DNA from: Bdellovibrionales bacterium
Lineage (GTDB): Bacteria; Bdellovibrionota; Bdellovibrionia; Bdellovibrionales; UBA1609
Reading direction: 5' to 3'
DNA length: 33,613 nt
Assembly (NCBI GenBank): GCA_028283955.1
Contig: JANQSP010000002.1
Coordinates: 1-33,613 of the forward strand
Shown: positions 14,818-24,202 of the stretch, piece by piece
Position numbering within the stretch: the first letter of the stretch is position 1
Layout of the letters: each line of letters begins with the position of its first letter
Program-made: the position numbers and the translations under genes
Notes under the pieces: generated by a model
The model's database searches: none
What the model was told of the DNA's origin: nothing
What the model saw: only the letters and a program-made list of their open reading frames with translations

Positions 14818-16176
14818 TTAAAGATTCTTAATTTTACTCCGAGTGGAATCAAAGATTTCCTCCGGTGTTCTACCTTCCTTATTTCTCAAATTCACATTAG
14901 ATAATTTTTTCAGATAGTTGTAAAAAAACGGATCAGCCAGTCGTGCAGATATATGGAGAGAGGAATCATCATTTTTATTTTGATGATCCACCGTATCGGA
15001 TATATTAGTAACCCATTCCTTGAAATAAATTTCCCTATGAATCAAAAAAACAAAAGTATCTTTTATTTCCTGGCTATGATTTTTTAACTTATCATCCAAT
15101 GACTCCAAAAAAACCTGCAAAGCAATATTGCCATTTTTATTTTCTATAAGATAGTCCATCCATCGGCAATCTGACAGTATCCGAATTATTTTTGTATTAA
15201 GAGACTGAGCCGCCAGATGTAAAGCCGTATTATTCTCGACATCCTGGTAATTTACTAACTGAGCCACATTATATATATAAGTTTGAAATCCTCCTGATAT
15301 GTAATTCCATATAGAAGCGGGGATCTGCTTCCATGAACTTTCTGATTGTTCCCATTCACTTTCATCACAATAGGTACGAACAGCCCATTCTACCGTGTTA
15401 ACACGATTATCCTGAACAGCCTTATGTAAAAAAGATTCCTCTCTGTCATTCCCCTTGTGAAAAACAAACCAAGAGTACTCCAGCGTACCTCTTGTGTATT
15501 CATAATCCAGAGCCTCCGCCACAGCACCATTAAGAGCAACATGGATCGCAATCTCTCCGTTTAATGTTTCAGGATCTACATCAGAAAACTCATAATCAGA
15601 AAAATCAAGCATGTCATTCTCATAACACTTATCCGCTATACGATGAATGAGTTCCACATAACCCTCTCTGGAGGCTAAATAAAGATAACTCTCTCCTTTA
15701 TTATTTTGATGAGACAGATCTTCACATTGAAGTTTCTCCACAAGCAATAATGCTTTTTCTTTTCGTTTAAACTGAATTGCCACACCAAAAGAGGTATCCC
15801 CTCTTTTATTTACGGAAGTAACGGATATATTGGTGTCAGACAGGATTTTATCAATCTCTTCTTCCGGTTTATTATCCAACACAGCTTCAAATAGCTCGTT
15901 GGTAACAACCTCCTCTTTTTCTTTTGGATCCATTTGTGCAATGAGAGAAGCCGCCTCTCCTCCTGTTGCCTCTTCTAAACTCATATGCGTTTCCCCACAG
16001 GAAATCATCAGCAAAGCAAGATTTATTGTCAGTATTGTCATTCCGGACTTGATCCGGAATCCAAAGAGGTGTCGTATACGACTGGATTCCCGCCTGCGCG
16101 GGAATAACAAACCATGTGAAAATAACTCGGAACTTCCAAAACCGAATCGATATAATATCCTTTTACATCTATTCAT
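14818..16176 (-). CDS. Ankyrin-repeat lipoprotein with palindromic element inserted in its N-terminus
   Basis: Ankyrin-type repeats cover much of residues 110-450 (NKRGDTSFGVAIQFKRKEKALLLVEKL, VENNTALHLAAQSLNTKIIRILSD, DDSSLHISARLADPFFYNYLKKL, NLRNKEGRTPEEIF), so it probably binds proteins. AAGGAGAG stands just before the ATG at 16176. But residues about 23-47 are translated from a 72-bp palindromic repeat (16037-16108), and the lipoprotein signal (LALLMISC, Cys60) comes only after it. The ATG at 16041, which lies inside the repeat, would restore a normal signal peptide with Cys15 as the lipid site. Third gene of the five-gene operon. Confidence 0.75.
   Translation of the reverse strand: MNRCKRILYRFGFGSSELFSHGLLFPRRRESSRIRHLFGFRIKSGMTILTINLALLMISCGETHMSLEEATGGEAASLIAQMDPKEKEEVVTNELFEAVLDNKPEEEIDKILSDTNISVTSVNKRGDTSFGVAIQFKRKEKALLLVEKLQCEDLSHQNNKGESYLYLASREGYVELIHRIADKCYENDMLDFSDYEFSDVDPETLNGEIAIHVALNGAVAEALDYEYTRGTLEYSWFVFHKGNDREESFLHKAVQDNRVNTVEWAVRTYCDESEWEQSESSWKQIPASIWNYISGGFQTYIYNVAQLVNYQDVENNTALHLAAQSLNTKIIRILSDCRWMDYLIENKNGNIALQVFLESLDDKLKNHSQEIKDTFVFLIHREIYFKEWVTNISDTVDHQNKNDDSSLHISARLADPFFYNYLKKLSNVNLRNKEGRTPEEIFDSTRSKIKNL
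16037..16108. repeat. Composite palindromic element inside a coding region
   Basis: Two back-to-back palindromes: GTCATTCCGGACTTGATCC/GGAATCC and, inverted, GGATTCCCGCCTGCGCGGGAATAAC, separated by about 20 bases. The outer ends GTCATTCC/GGAATAAC form a terminal inverted repeat. The length of 72 bp is a multiple of three, so the reading frame is kept. The same family occurs between genes elsewhere in the window. Confidence 0.9.
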
Positions 16177-16192
16177 AATACTCTCCTTTTTT

Positions 16193-16831
16193 TTATACTC
16201 GACATAAGATAAACTCCCTCAGTGAATAACGTCCCTCTATAGCTCGCTTTATTTTATAAAGAGAAAACTCCGGCCTGTTTGCATCAAAAGCAGCTATACT
16301 TTTTAAAATAAGATTTATTCTGGGCAAATCTATCTGATTGGCATCCTCTTTTAACATTGTGGGGATATGTTTACTAAACATTGCCAATACAGCTTCTGTA
16401 ATTCGTCCAAAATAAGGTGCCTTCGTGGGGTGTACATTTTGAACAAACTCCATCATTTCAGGAATCTTATTTACAGACGCTTCAATAGATGTATTAAAAT
16501 GATTTAAAATCTCCTGTTCTTTTCCTGTGGGAGGCCGCTCCAGGAATTCTGCCATTCTCCTTAAACCTTTTTCAAATTCTCTTACTTCTTTATTACCAAT
16601 AAACATCTGTAGCCTTTCAGCTGTTCTGTGCGCTTCAAGGAGCACTTTTCCACGAGGATCGTTACACTCCAAACCAGCAAAAGCGGATGCTTTTTTATTA
16701 AAAAACATCCTGCTACATAATGAACCGACTCCCGCACTGGAACTGTAAGTGTATATAACTAAAAAGCACATTATTGAAAAAAGAAAATAATGTTTAAAAT
16801 CTCTCTTAAATGTCAAACTTTCCTTTCTCAT
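16193..16831 (-). CDS. Exported helical protein of unknown function
   Basis: This 212-residue protein has a long N-terminal signal or membrane anchor (YFLFSIMCFLVIYTYSSSAG, about residues 14-34, after a charged start). The rest is predicted helical and charged (LLEAHRTAERLQMFIGNKEVREFEKGLRRMAEFLE). Two Cys (SLCSRM, LECND) near the N-terminus and one at the end (ILCRV) could form disulfides. It overlaps the 581-residue gene by four bases (ATGA) and ends 16 bases before the ankyrin gene, so it is the second gene of the operon. No family recognised. Confidence 0.65.
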   Translation of the reverse strand: MRKESLTFKRDFKHYFLFSIMCFLVIYTYSSSAGVGSLCSRMFFNKKASAFAGLECNDPRGKVLLEAHRTAERLQMFIGNKEVREFEKGLRRMAEFLERPPTGKEQEILNHFNTSIEASVNKIPEMMEFVQNVHPTKAPYFGRITEAVLAMFSKHIPTMLKEDANQIDLPRINLILKSIAAFDANRPEFSLYKIKRAIEGRYSLREFILCRV

Positions 16832-18573
16832 TGGACCGCCTTCACCAAACTACGACACCAGGGAATAAGAGCGGAAAACGGATTCCATGAAAAAACGGTT
16901 CTTTTTTCCAAATTAACCTGAAAAGATTGAACACGCCGAAGATTTTGATCCAATCTTGCCAATAGTTCATCTTTTACAAGATGATCTGAATGAGCTAACT
17001 GATGTAGCCTGTTCAAATAATCAAAAAACAGTAAAAGATTTTCCATTGATTCATACTTATAAGAACTTATTTTTGTCTGATCTTTTACAAGAGCCACTGT
17101 ACGTAAAAAATCAGAATAAACAAAAACATGATAAATAAAACGATCCAGTCTCCATCTCAACCTGGCCCTTCCCCATATATTCATACCTAAAGTGGACTGA
17201 GATAAAGTATTATGAACTAACCTAAGGTAATGTTCGAAAAACCCAACAAATACGGTTTCTATAACAGAAACAAGTAAAAATCTTTCTTTTGTACTGAGAG
17301 ATGTATCAAAAATTTTCTCTACATCCGTTAAAACCTGTTCTACAGCCTGAATATGTTCCGCTTGACGTGCGTTTATTTGCATGTTCCCTGAAAACTCTTC
17401 AGCCAATCCACTTCTAATCCCATCCTTTTTCAAATCTGTAACACTATCAATTTGATGAATACTTTCTTCAGCTTGGGATATTAAGGCTCTTTCCAAAATA
17501 TTTTCCTGAATAGCTAAAGACCAAAGCCAATTTGTTGAAGTGACCTTGTCTGAAAAATCCACCCCTTTTAAGTAATCCTTTTTCCCTTTCCTGGATAAAA
17601 GAAGTAAAAATCGTTTATACCTTTGCCCAAAAAATGATTTTCTGGAAACTTCAGTGAAGCTCTCTATTCTCCTGGAAAGTCTTGCCCGTTCCCTAAATAG
17701 CCTTGCCCTTTGTCTTTCCGAAAGATTTTCGTTTTCCAGTTGTATATCTATCTCTCGTATTCGATTCAAAACAGGCGTGGCCCTTTCAGATAAATTATTA
17801 ACCCAATTGGCTCTTCTGTTTCTCCTGATACCTTCTGCACTCACATGGTGCAGAGCTCCCTGGTTCACAGACGTTGACTCCAGGTAAAAAAACACCCTTC
17901 TCTGAGCCTTTCTCATCAACCGATTTACATAAGCCAAGCGAATCATCGAAAGCATTCTGCTTCGGTCCAGAGTTCCACTGTTACTAAAAACACGGGCGTA
18001 AATTTGCGATTTTCGAAACATAAAAATAATCATGGCATCAATCATATTACAAATGATATGCACCCCCTTACCTCCCACAAAAATAGAAAGTAGTGTTTCC
18101 GCCACTTCCGCAGAAGCTTTTAATATCAGTGCTGTCTTTCCATACTTGGCGGATAATCCATAAGCCTCCACTACGACATGTTCTGTAAAATGAACCAAAT
18201 GTCTTCCTATCTTTGAATAGAAAAAACCCCGTGCTATCTGATCCTTGGCTTCCCTAATCAATTCTTCTTCATTGATATTACAAGAGCAGTATTCATTAAT
18301 TTCACTACGATAAAGCCGGATCCATCCTCTTACCAAATCCCAAAAACCAGAGTTTAATGGAATAGACTGCTTACCTACCTTTAAGTAAGGCTGCGCTACA
18401 GATCCTTCCGTTGCTTCCAACACTTCAGGAGAAAGAGCAACAGCTCTTTCATAAATCTCTTTAATGTGAACTAAATTATCCCCACCCGCAGGATGCTGGT
18501 GAGCTACAACCGGCAAACATAAAAAAATCAGAAGCGAAATGAACAAAATTCGAATAGAGCCTTTAATCATCAT
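16828..18573 (-). CDS. Large exported helical protein of unknown function
   Basis: This 581-residue protein has a signal peptide (SIRILFISLLIFLCLPVVA, cut near VVAHQ). The mature protein is almost wholly helical. Residues about 265-310 are an Arg/Glu-rich coiled-coil-like run (IREIDIQLENENLSERQRARLFRERARLSRRIE). Moderately hydrophobic stretches near residues 150-195 and 425-445 may be amphipathic or membrane-touching helices. Two adjacent Cys (YCSCN near 95) are present. It is the first gene of a five-gene operon of exported products. I know of no matching family; the lack of repeats or catalytic motifs suggests a structural or scaffold role, which is only a guess. Confidence 0.65.
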   Translation of the reverse strand: MMIKGSIRILFISLLIFLCLPVVAHQHPAGGDNLVHIKEIYERAVALSPEVLEATEGSVAQPYLKVGKQSIPLNSGFWDLVRGWIRLYRSEINEYCSCNINEEELIREAKDQIARGFFYSKIGRHLVHFTEHVVVEAYGLSAKYGKTALILKASAEVAETLLSIFVGGKGVHIICNMIDAMIIFMFRKSQIYARVFSNSGTLDRSRMLSMIRLAYVNRLMRKAQRRVFFYLESTSVNQGALHHVSAEGIRRNRRANWVNNLSERATPVLNRIREIDIQLENENLSERQRARLFRERARLSRRIESFTEVSRKSFFGQRYKRFLLLLSRKGKKDYLKGVDFSDKVTSTNWLWSLAIQENILERALISQAEESIHQIDSVTDLKKDGIRSGLAEEFSGNMQINARQAEHIQAVEQVLTDVEKIFDTSLSTKERFLLVSVIETVFVGFFEHYLRLVHNTLSQSTLGMNIWGRARLRWRLDRFIYHVFVYSDFLRTVALVKDQTKISSYKYESMENLLLFFDYLNRLHQLAHSDHLVKDELLARLDQNLRRVQSFQVNLEKRTVFSWNPFSALIPWCRSLVKAVQ

Positions 18574-18820
18574 AAATGACTACTAATAAAAAGGAGAAAA
18601 GATAAGAAATTTAAAACACTTTTTTATTAATGATAACAAAATGAAAGCTTATTGATATATTAATGAAAACCTTGGGAGTGAAAGAGATTCTGAATCAAGT
18701 TCAGAATGACGAGGACAGGACAGAAAGACGATACTCAAAGCCAGAATCTGGATTTATCCTATACGAGAATAACGAAAAAAACTACCTTAGATAAAAATAT
18801 ATGTTATTTTCCATTTCAAT
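18574..18820. other. Intergenic region with one palindromic repeat
   Basis: About 250 bp between divergent units. It holds a single copy of the palindromic family at 18684-18710 (ATTCTGAATCAAGTTCAGAATGAC, read towards GAATGAC). No clear promoter box is seen; the aldolase gene begins without a Shine-Dalgarno sequence. Confidence 0.6.
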
Positions 18821-19471
18821 ATGAAATACACACATGAACGTAAACAAATAGTGGAGATCAGCCGTCGTCTTCACAAAGCGGGGTGTTTAGCAGCCTGTGA
18901 TGGTAACATCAGTATAAGAGTAGACGAAGATAAAATTCTTATCACTCCCAGTGCCCGTCCTAAAGCTTTCATCACAGAAAAAGAAATTGTGGAGATGGAT
19001 CTAAAAGGGCAATCTCAAACCGGCACCCCCAGCAGCGAAAAACAAATGCACCTTTCTGTTTATCATAAAATTTCTGAAGCCAAAGCGGTTATTCACGCCC
19101 ACCCCCCCGCTGCCATCGCCTGGAGTATTGCTCATCCTGATTTAAAAGAGCTTCCCTGTGATAGCTGCTCTGAATTGATTTTAGCCTTGGGCAAAGTCCC
19201 TATCGTTCCCTATGCCCGCCCGGGAACAAAAGAAATGGGAATCCATCTCGAAAAATATTTACCAGAGAGAAAAGTGATGATTCTGAGCCGTCACGGCTCT
19301 CTTACCTGGGGAGAAAATATTGAAGAAGCTTATTTCGGACAGGAACGACTGGAACATTCCGCTAAACTACTCATGTATGCATCCTCTATCAATAAACTAA
19401 ACCCTCTTCCCCAAGAGGAAATTGAAGCTTTACAACAAATGAGAGAAAATATAGGAAATAAAATACTATAA
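18821..19471 (+). CDS. Class II aldolase/adducin-family protein, FucA/Ald2-like
   Basis: This is a zinc-dependent class II aldolase of 216 residues, close to FucA (215). Visible motifs are GNISIRV, LITPSARP, the catalytic-Glu block PSSEKQMH, the zinc ligands in IHAHPP and the later RHGSLTWG. Its sequence is closer to fuculose-phosphate aldolase than to MtnB dehydratases, which have a different zinc-site context. It lies two bases before mtnA. This pairing fits the salvage of 5-methylthioribose- or 5-deoxyribose-phosphates by an isomerase followed by aldol cleavage to dihydroxyacetone phosphate (the DHAP shunt). MtnB of the classical methionine salvage pathway is the alternative. No kinase or phosphorylase gene is adjacent. 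Confidence 0.85.
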   Translation: MKYTHERKQIVEISRRLHKAGCLAACDGNISIRVDEDKILITPSARPKAFITEKEIVEMDLKGQSQTGTPSSEKQMHLSVYHKISEAKAVIHAHPPAAIAWSIAHPDLKELPCDSCSELILALGKVPIVPYARPGTKEMGIHLEKYLPERKVMILSRHGSLTWGENIEEAYFGQERLEHSAKLLMYASSINKLNPLPQEEIEALQQMRENIGNKIL

Positions 19472-19473
19472 TT

Positions 19474-20502
19474 ATGAAAGATTTTGAATATACGGCTATT
19501 CGCTTAAGGGACAACAAACTTTTCGTTCTGGATCAAAGGCAGTTACCACAAAAAGAAGTGTGGTTAAAAGCAAAAACACCTGATGAGATGTGTGAGTATA
19601 TCTCAAAACTCTGCGTAAGAGGGGCTCCCCTTATTGCTGTCGCCGCGGCCTGTTCACTTACCTTGTTCGCAAAACCCAAAACAAAAAAACCGGCCATTTC
19701 AGAAGCCGCAAAAAAACTAAAATCAACACGCCCCACTGCTGTCAATCTTACAAAAGCCATAGATTACATAATGAAAGACATGACTGATAAACCGGATACG
19801 GAAGAAATGGAAAAAAGGACTGAACAATTAATAAAAGAAGAAATAAAAATGTGTGAAGATATAGCCCGATGGGGAGTTTCCCTTATAGAAAAAGGGGAAG
19901 GCTTGCTCACCCATTGCAATACGGGAAGTCTGGCCACTCCTGGTATTGGCACCGCTCTGGGTGTGATTCGTAAAGCTCATAAAGAAGAAAAAAATATTCA
20001 TGTATACGTTGCAGAAACAAGGCCCCTTTTGCAAGGAGCCCGTCTTACAACCTGGGAATTAAAAAAAGAAAACATCCCCTACACTCTTATTTGTGACAGT
20101 ATGGCGGCCATGCTCATGCAATCAGGAAAAATACAAAGAGTATTGGTGGGAGCTGATCGCATTGCCATGAACGGGGACTTTGCAAACAAAATTGGAACTT
20201 ACGGTTTGGCCACCCAAGCTCACCATCACCAACTACCTTTTCACTCGGCAGCTCCCACTAGCACACTTGATTTTTCCTGTAAAAAAGGTACAAACATTCC
20301 CATTGAACAAAGACCTCTTTATGAAATAGAAGGGTTTAACCAAAATTTAAAAAAAATAAAATGGGCACCGGAAAACAATCAAACTTTCAATCCGGCCTTT
20401 GATATCACCCCCGCCGCTCTTGTCACCAGTTTTATTCTGGATACCGGCATTTACACAACAGAAGAAATAGCCGGATTAAAACCTGTCCAATTCACACTAT
20501 AA
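19474..20502 (+). CDS. mtnA: S-methyl-5-thioribose-1-phosphate isomerase
   Basis: The enzyme turns the aldose 5-methylthioribose-1-phosphate (or 5-deoxyribose-1-phosphate) into the ketose 1-phosphate. Family motifs run through the protein: CVRGAPLIAVAAA near 50, THCNTGSLATPGIGTALG with the catalytic Cys near 150, VAETRPLLQGARLTTWEL near 190, GADRIAMNGDFANKIGTYGLA with the catalytic Asp near 230, and FDITPAALVTSFILDTG at the end. The 342 residues are standard. It is distinct from eIF2B-alpha-like paralogues by this full motif set. Translation is probably coupled to the aldolase gene, which ends two bases ahead. Confidence 0.95.
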   Translation: MKDFEYTAIRLRDNKLFVLDQRQLPQKEVWLKAKTPDEMCEYISKLCVRGAPLIAVAAACSLTLFAKPKTKKPAISEAAKKLKSTRPTAVNLTKAIDYIMKDMTDKPDTEEMEKRTEQLIKEEIKMCEDIARWGVSLIEKGEGLLTHCNTGSLATPGIGTALGVIRKAHKEEKNIHVYVAETRPLLQGARLTTWELKKENIPYTLICDSMAAMLMQSGKIQRVLVGADRIAMNGDFANKIGTYGLATQAHHHQLPFHSAAPTSTLDFSCKKGTNIPIEQRPLYEIEGFNQNLKKIKWAPENNQTFNPAFDITPAALVTSFILDTGIYTTEEIAGLKPVQFTL

Positions 20503-20520
20503 AAGATCACTGGAAACTAA

Positions 20521-23500
20521 CTATATATTAAATTGAGCGTGAGCTTCGCCGGTGCATTCGTCTCTACAAGCCTCTTTCTCAGTATCACATGTTGCTTTAC
20601 AAGCAGCATGAGCCCGTTCACACGCCCGCTTGGCACTGCAATCCCTCCTATAGCGGGTTTGTATATTACCATCACCATCCGTAACCGTGTATGACCTTGT
20701 TGTACAAGGAGGACAAGGTAAATACTGACTATCACAATCACTATTACACTGGTTCCATTCAGCGGTACACTCACCATCACATTGACCAAGAAAAGCTATC
20801 TTACCGTTATATTGGCTAACTCTCTCCGCTATCTTACCTCCTGTTAAAATGACATACTCTTCATCGGATGCCCCTATGTTTTTTATCCAATAAGACCCAT
20901 ACTTATAGCTGGTTGGTTTAAGCTGAGCACTACCGGGAAGGGAGTTATCTATATCCAGGCCCACACCCCCATTAGGACAGGTAGCACTAAGATCTTGAAT
21001 ACTGACCGGTATATATTCATTTCTTTGACTCATATCCAAACAAATCTTCTTATATCCGGACGGTACTGACTGCGTTTCTTTTTCGCCGTAATTCTCTATA
21101 TCGATCTCATTTATTTTCAAAACCTCCTTCATAACTTTATACATTGCTTTAAGGAGAGCTTTGGCGGAATTACCCTTGGGTATCAATCCACTGGTGGTCA
21201 TTGCAGCCATAGGATGAGCCGAATATCTACGTTTTATATCACCGGAAAACCTATTCGCATCAAATAAAGCATTCAGTATATCCTGTTTAGTGTCTGCACG
21301 AAAAACAGAATCAGTAGGAAAGTGCTTGGAATATAGTTTTAGTTCGCTGGCTCGGATTCCCGTCTTTTCTGCGGCCTTTGTTCCTGAGACTTTCTGGAGA
21401 GCCACCCATGCCTTCCTGCCGCCGTTTACCTGATTAGTGAAATTTTTCTTATAGACAAAATTGGCATTGGCAACATCTTCCGGCTTAAGATCAGGATCAG
21501 GAAAAGGATAATAATCATCATTAGAATTTAACTCCAGCATCAGCTTGGCCCAATCCAGACCGGATTCCGGCGGTACGAAAAGCCCCCCTGCACTGTTACA
21601 TCTTGCAGGACCTGCTGATAAAGCTCCAGAGGAGGAAGTAATGAAAAAGCGATCCGTTGTTTTGTTTTTACACACATAAGGGTAAGACTTGCCTGCCGCT
21701 TGCGGCACTAAACCTTTCCAATGAACATTATAAGTCAAAGCAAAATACTTACTGGCAGAATTATAATTTCCGGTATCTTTTAATAAAGTCGGACGATTCC
21801 CTTTATCTTCCCTCTTATCATAGAATAAAGCGTAAGGGTCATCCTTTGCCACCAGGGCCCAAGGGGGAGAACCTACCACCAAACCTTCCGCATCCCATTC
21901 CATAGCGGTCCACACTTTATTGGTACTGCCCAAAGAATTAATAATATCTTGTATTCGCTCTGTTAATTTAAAGTAATCCTGTGAATAAGCGGAGGGTGCC
22001 AAAAACATTCCTCTACTTGCATTATTCACAAAATCAAACTTGGCATCACTAGGTGTATTAACATCAATAGCACCAGCACCACCACTTCCTGCGAGTCTGG
22101 GGAGTTTTTTTAATGTTTCCGTTGTTCTGGTCACAAAATCTGTTGAAGCGAATTCCACTTTATAAGCATTGGCCATTATTACACCTAATTGATAATACTC
22201 AGCAATTTCCCGACCTATATTAAAACAGGCTTCTTCCGCGTCCTGAAACTTGGCCTTTACCACGACAGGAGGGCTATTCAAGTTGCTTGGGTTAATTTCC
22301 AGGGCTGGCAAATAATGCCCATTCGTAAAACAGAGTACAGGTAACTCAGTACTACATTCAGTCTTTTCATAAGTATTGTCCTTAAGACTTCCAAATGGGT
22401 TACTGCCACTCAACTGCATAGCCATAGCTTTACAACTGCCATCAGAAACAACATCCTCTCCGGAACCTGTCACTCCCTCCGGAATATCTCTTACCCCGTC
22501 AGTCTCGTAGGCGTTGGCAACAGTACATTCCGGAACCTGTCCATCAAGAGGTTCATCACTCACCCCGTAAACCGTGTGTTGTGTGGGCGGCGTATTTTGA
22601 ACCTGGATGGTGCGTAACTCGTTATCCAAAGGTCCAAAAGTCCCTATTCCATATCGATGGCAGGCCTTGGTATGACAGACAATACACTGCACCCTATTAC
22701 TGGCGGAATCACTATAGTTGCCAGTGAATGTACAAGATTCACCTGCCTTCTCATGAATATTCACAGCAGGGTAAATATAAGTACTGTCATCTCCAGTATT
22801 ATAATTCTGACAAATATCATGACAATAAGAGGCCATTTTTTCAGATTGAGTGTCATCAGATGTGTCAGAAGACACTGTAACGAACCCGGAACCTATGGGC
22901 AGGTTATAGTCTATATCTGAATTTGCGTCGATAGGAACTGAAGAGGCATGACTATGATAAAACGAAAGAGAAACACCAGCCAATTGTTCATTGTCATCAC
23001 CATCCACCTCTTGACCGCTTGATTTTTTTAAAGTCACATTGAAATTCTTTACAGGAATGGAACCGAAAGTGTCATTCAGTATATTAAACGAAAATTGAAA
23101 AGAGTCATAAGTACTGGAATCAAATGGCTCTGTTTTAATTGTGTGCCGGCAGCTGAACTTGTTTTTAGTACAAGCTACACGGGCATTCAGCTGAAAATAG
23201 GAGGATATCAAATCATCATCCGTTCTTCCTATCTGTACCACATCATCATTTATATCAAGTAAAGTAACCCTCTCCTCACACGTAGGATCACCATACTTTA
23301 AACTATTTACAACTCTATTTTCAAGATCAGAACCAGGACCTGTCGCAGACAAACTCACCACAACCCATTCACCATCAATAGCCTGTACATGACATTCTCC
23401 TACGGCATCAGCCCATAAAGCATCCGACTGATAACTCATATAAGCTGTGCTTTTTCCTCTTGCCTCAGGGTCATCAGGGTCTTGTCCATGATCACTTAAT

Positions 23501-24153
23501 TCATCCTCATTAAAAGAATAAACAGAAACAGCCGTATAGAGCTGAAAAACAACCTGTTTCGGATCATAGTCAGCGGCCTGTGACACACCTATAGGCTCCA
23601 AAGAAGGAAACTCCCTGGGAATGATCTTGGCAACAACATATACTATGTCATCTGCCTGCTCCGTTCTTTTAACATACATAAAACATTTACTAAAATCCCC
23701 TTCGGAAAAATCCTTTTTAATCTTTCGACAGTGCTCAGCATCCACTTTCTTCCATTCCGTCTCAGGGAAAAACTCCTCCCAGCGTGAATTTGCAAAACTG
23801 GATCTTTCTGAAAAAGATATTTTTAAATCCTGCACTTTTTCGTCGGAATATTTTGGCTTTTTAAGGAAAGAACATATTCCATATCTATTTTGCTCTGATT
23901 GATTCCCATCCGCCTGCACGTTTTTTTCTATTAAAAGGGATCGCAGGTTATTAATCACCATAGCCCTGATAAGAGGGTCCACATTCACTCTTTCTAATGT
24001 TTGATCAGTGGTTTTCCGGAAATTATTTACGTACTGTAAAAGCCCGGCCCCACTGATACCTAACAGAGCAACCGATATCAAAGTGGAGAGCATGGCTGAT
24101 CCCGTCTGGCCTCTGCAAAAGAAAAAATTATATTTATATATCTTTCTTTTCAT
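20521..24153 (-). CDS. Giant pilin-like protein with C-type-lectin-like segments and Cys-rich tail
   Basis: The 1210 residues begin with a short basic leader and GQTGSAMLSTLISVALLGISGAG (residues 15-37), like the hydrophobic N-terminal helix of type IV minor pilins or PilX-type proteins. There is no Glu at +5, so classical prepilin processing is uncertain. Residues about 40-600 contain many Cys and Asp/Ser-rich loops. Two stretches look C-type-lectin-like: about 600-830, with KVWTAMEWDAEGL and a closing SYPYVCKNK, and about 835-920, with ARCNSAGGLFVPPESGLDWAKLM and AWVALQ. Residues 1120-1202 hold 15 or so Cys in CxxxC spacing. A surface or pilus-tip adhesin is likely. It follows, by 49 bases, the 516-residue pilin-like gene on the same strand. 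Confidence 0.7.
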   Translation of the reverse strand: MKRKIYKYNFFFCRGQTGSAMLSTLISVALLGISGAGLLQYVNNFRKTTDQTLERVNVDPLIRAMVINNLRSLLIEKNVQADGNQSEQNRYGICSFLKKPKYSDEKVQDLKISFSERSSFANSRWEEFFPETEWKKVDAEHCRKIKKDFSEGDFSKCFMYVKRTEQADDIVYVVAKIIPREFPSLEPIGVSQAADYDPKQVVFQLYTAVSVYSFNEDELSDHGQDPDDPEARGKSTAYMSYQSDALWADAVGECHVQAIDGEWVVVSLSATGPGSDLENRVVNSLKYGDPTCEERVTLLDINDDVVQIGRTDDDLISSYFQLNARVACTKNKFSCRHTIKTEPFDSSTYDSFQFSFNILNDTFGSIPVKNFNVTLKKSSGQEVDGDDNEQLAGVSLSFYHSHASSVPIDANSDIDYNLPIGSGFVTVSSDTSDDTQSEKMASYCHDICQNYNTGDDSTYIYPAVNIHEKAGESCTFTGNYSDSASNRVQCIVCHTKACHRYGIGTFGPLDNELRTIQVQNTPPTQHTVYGVSDEPLDGQVPECTVANAYETDGVRDIPEGVTGSGEDVVSDGSCKAMAMQLSGSNPFGSLKDNTYEKTECSTELPVLCFTNGHYLPALEINPSNLNSPPVVVKAKFQDAEEACFNIGREIAEYYQLGVIMANAYKVEFASTDFVTRTTETLKKLPRLAGSGGAGAIDVNTPSDAKFDFVNNASRGMFLAPSAYSQDYFKLTERIQDIINSLGSTNKVWTAMEWDAEGLVVGSPPWALVAKDDPYALFYDKREDKGNRPTLLKDTGNYNSASKYFALTYNVHWKGLVPQAAGKSYPYVCKNKTTDRFFITSSSGALSAGPARCNSAGGLFVPPESGLDWAKLMLELNSNDDYYPFPDPDLKPEDVANANFVYKKNFTNQVNGGRKAWVALQKVSGTKAAEKTGIRASELKLYSKHFPTDSVFRADTKQDILNALFDANRFSGDIKRRYSAHPMAAMTTSGLIPKGNSAKALLKAMYKVMKEVLKINEIDIENYGEKETQSVPSGYKKICLDMSQRNEYIPVSIQDLSATCPNGGVGLDIDNSLPGSAQLKPTSYKYGSYWIKNIGASDEEYVILTGGKIAERVSQYNGKIAFLGQCDGECTAEWNQCNSDCDSQYLPCPPCTTRSYTVTDGDGNIQTRYRRDCSAKRACERAHAACKATCDTEKEACRDECTGEAHAQFNI

Positions 24154-24202
24154 CTTTTTTTCTCATTTTCCTTTAAATAAAAGTTTTCAATAACCACTCC
24201 TC

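Noticed and set aside
18821-19471. Naming the aldolase mtnB because it is next to mtnA
   Set aside because: The HAH and RHG zinc-site context is closer to FucA/Ald2; position alone does not prove dehydratase activity.
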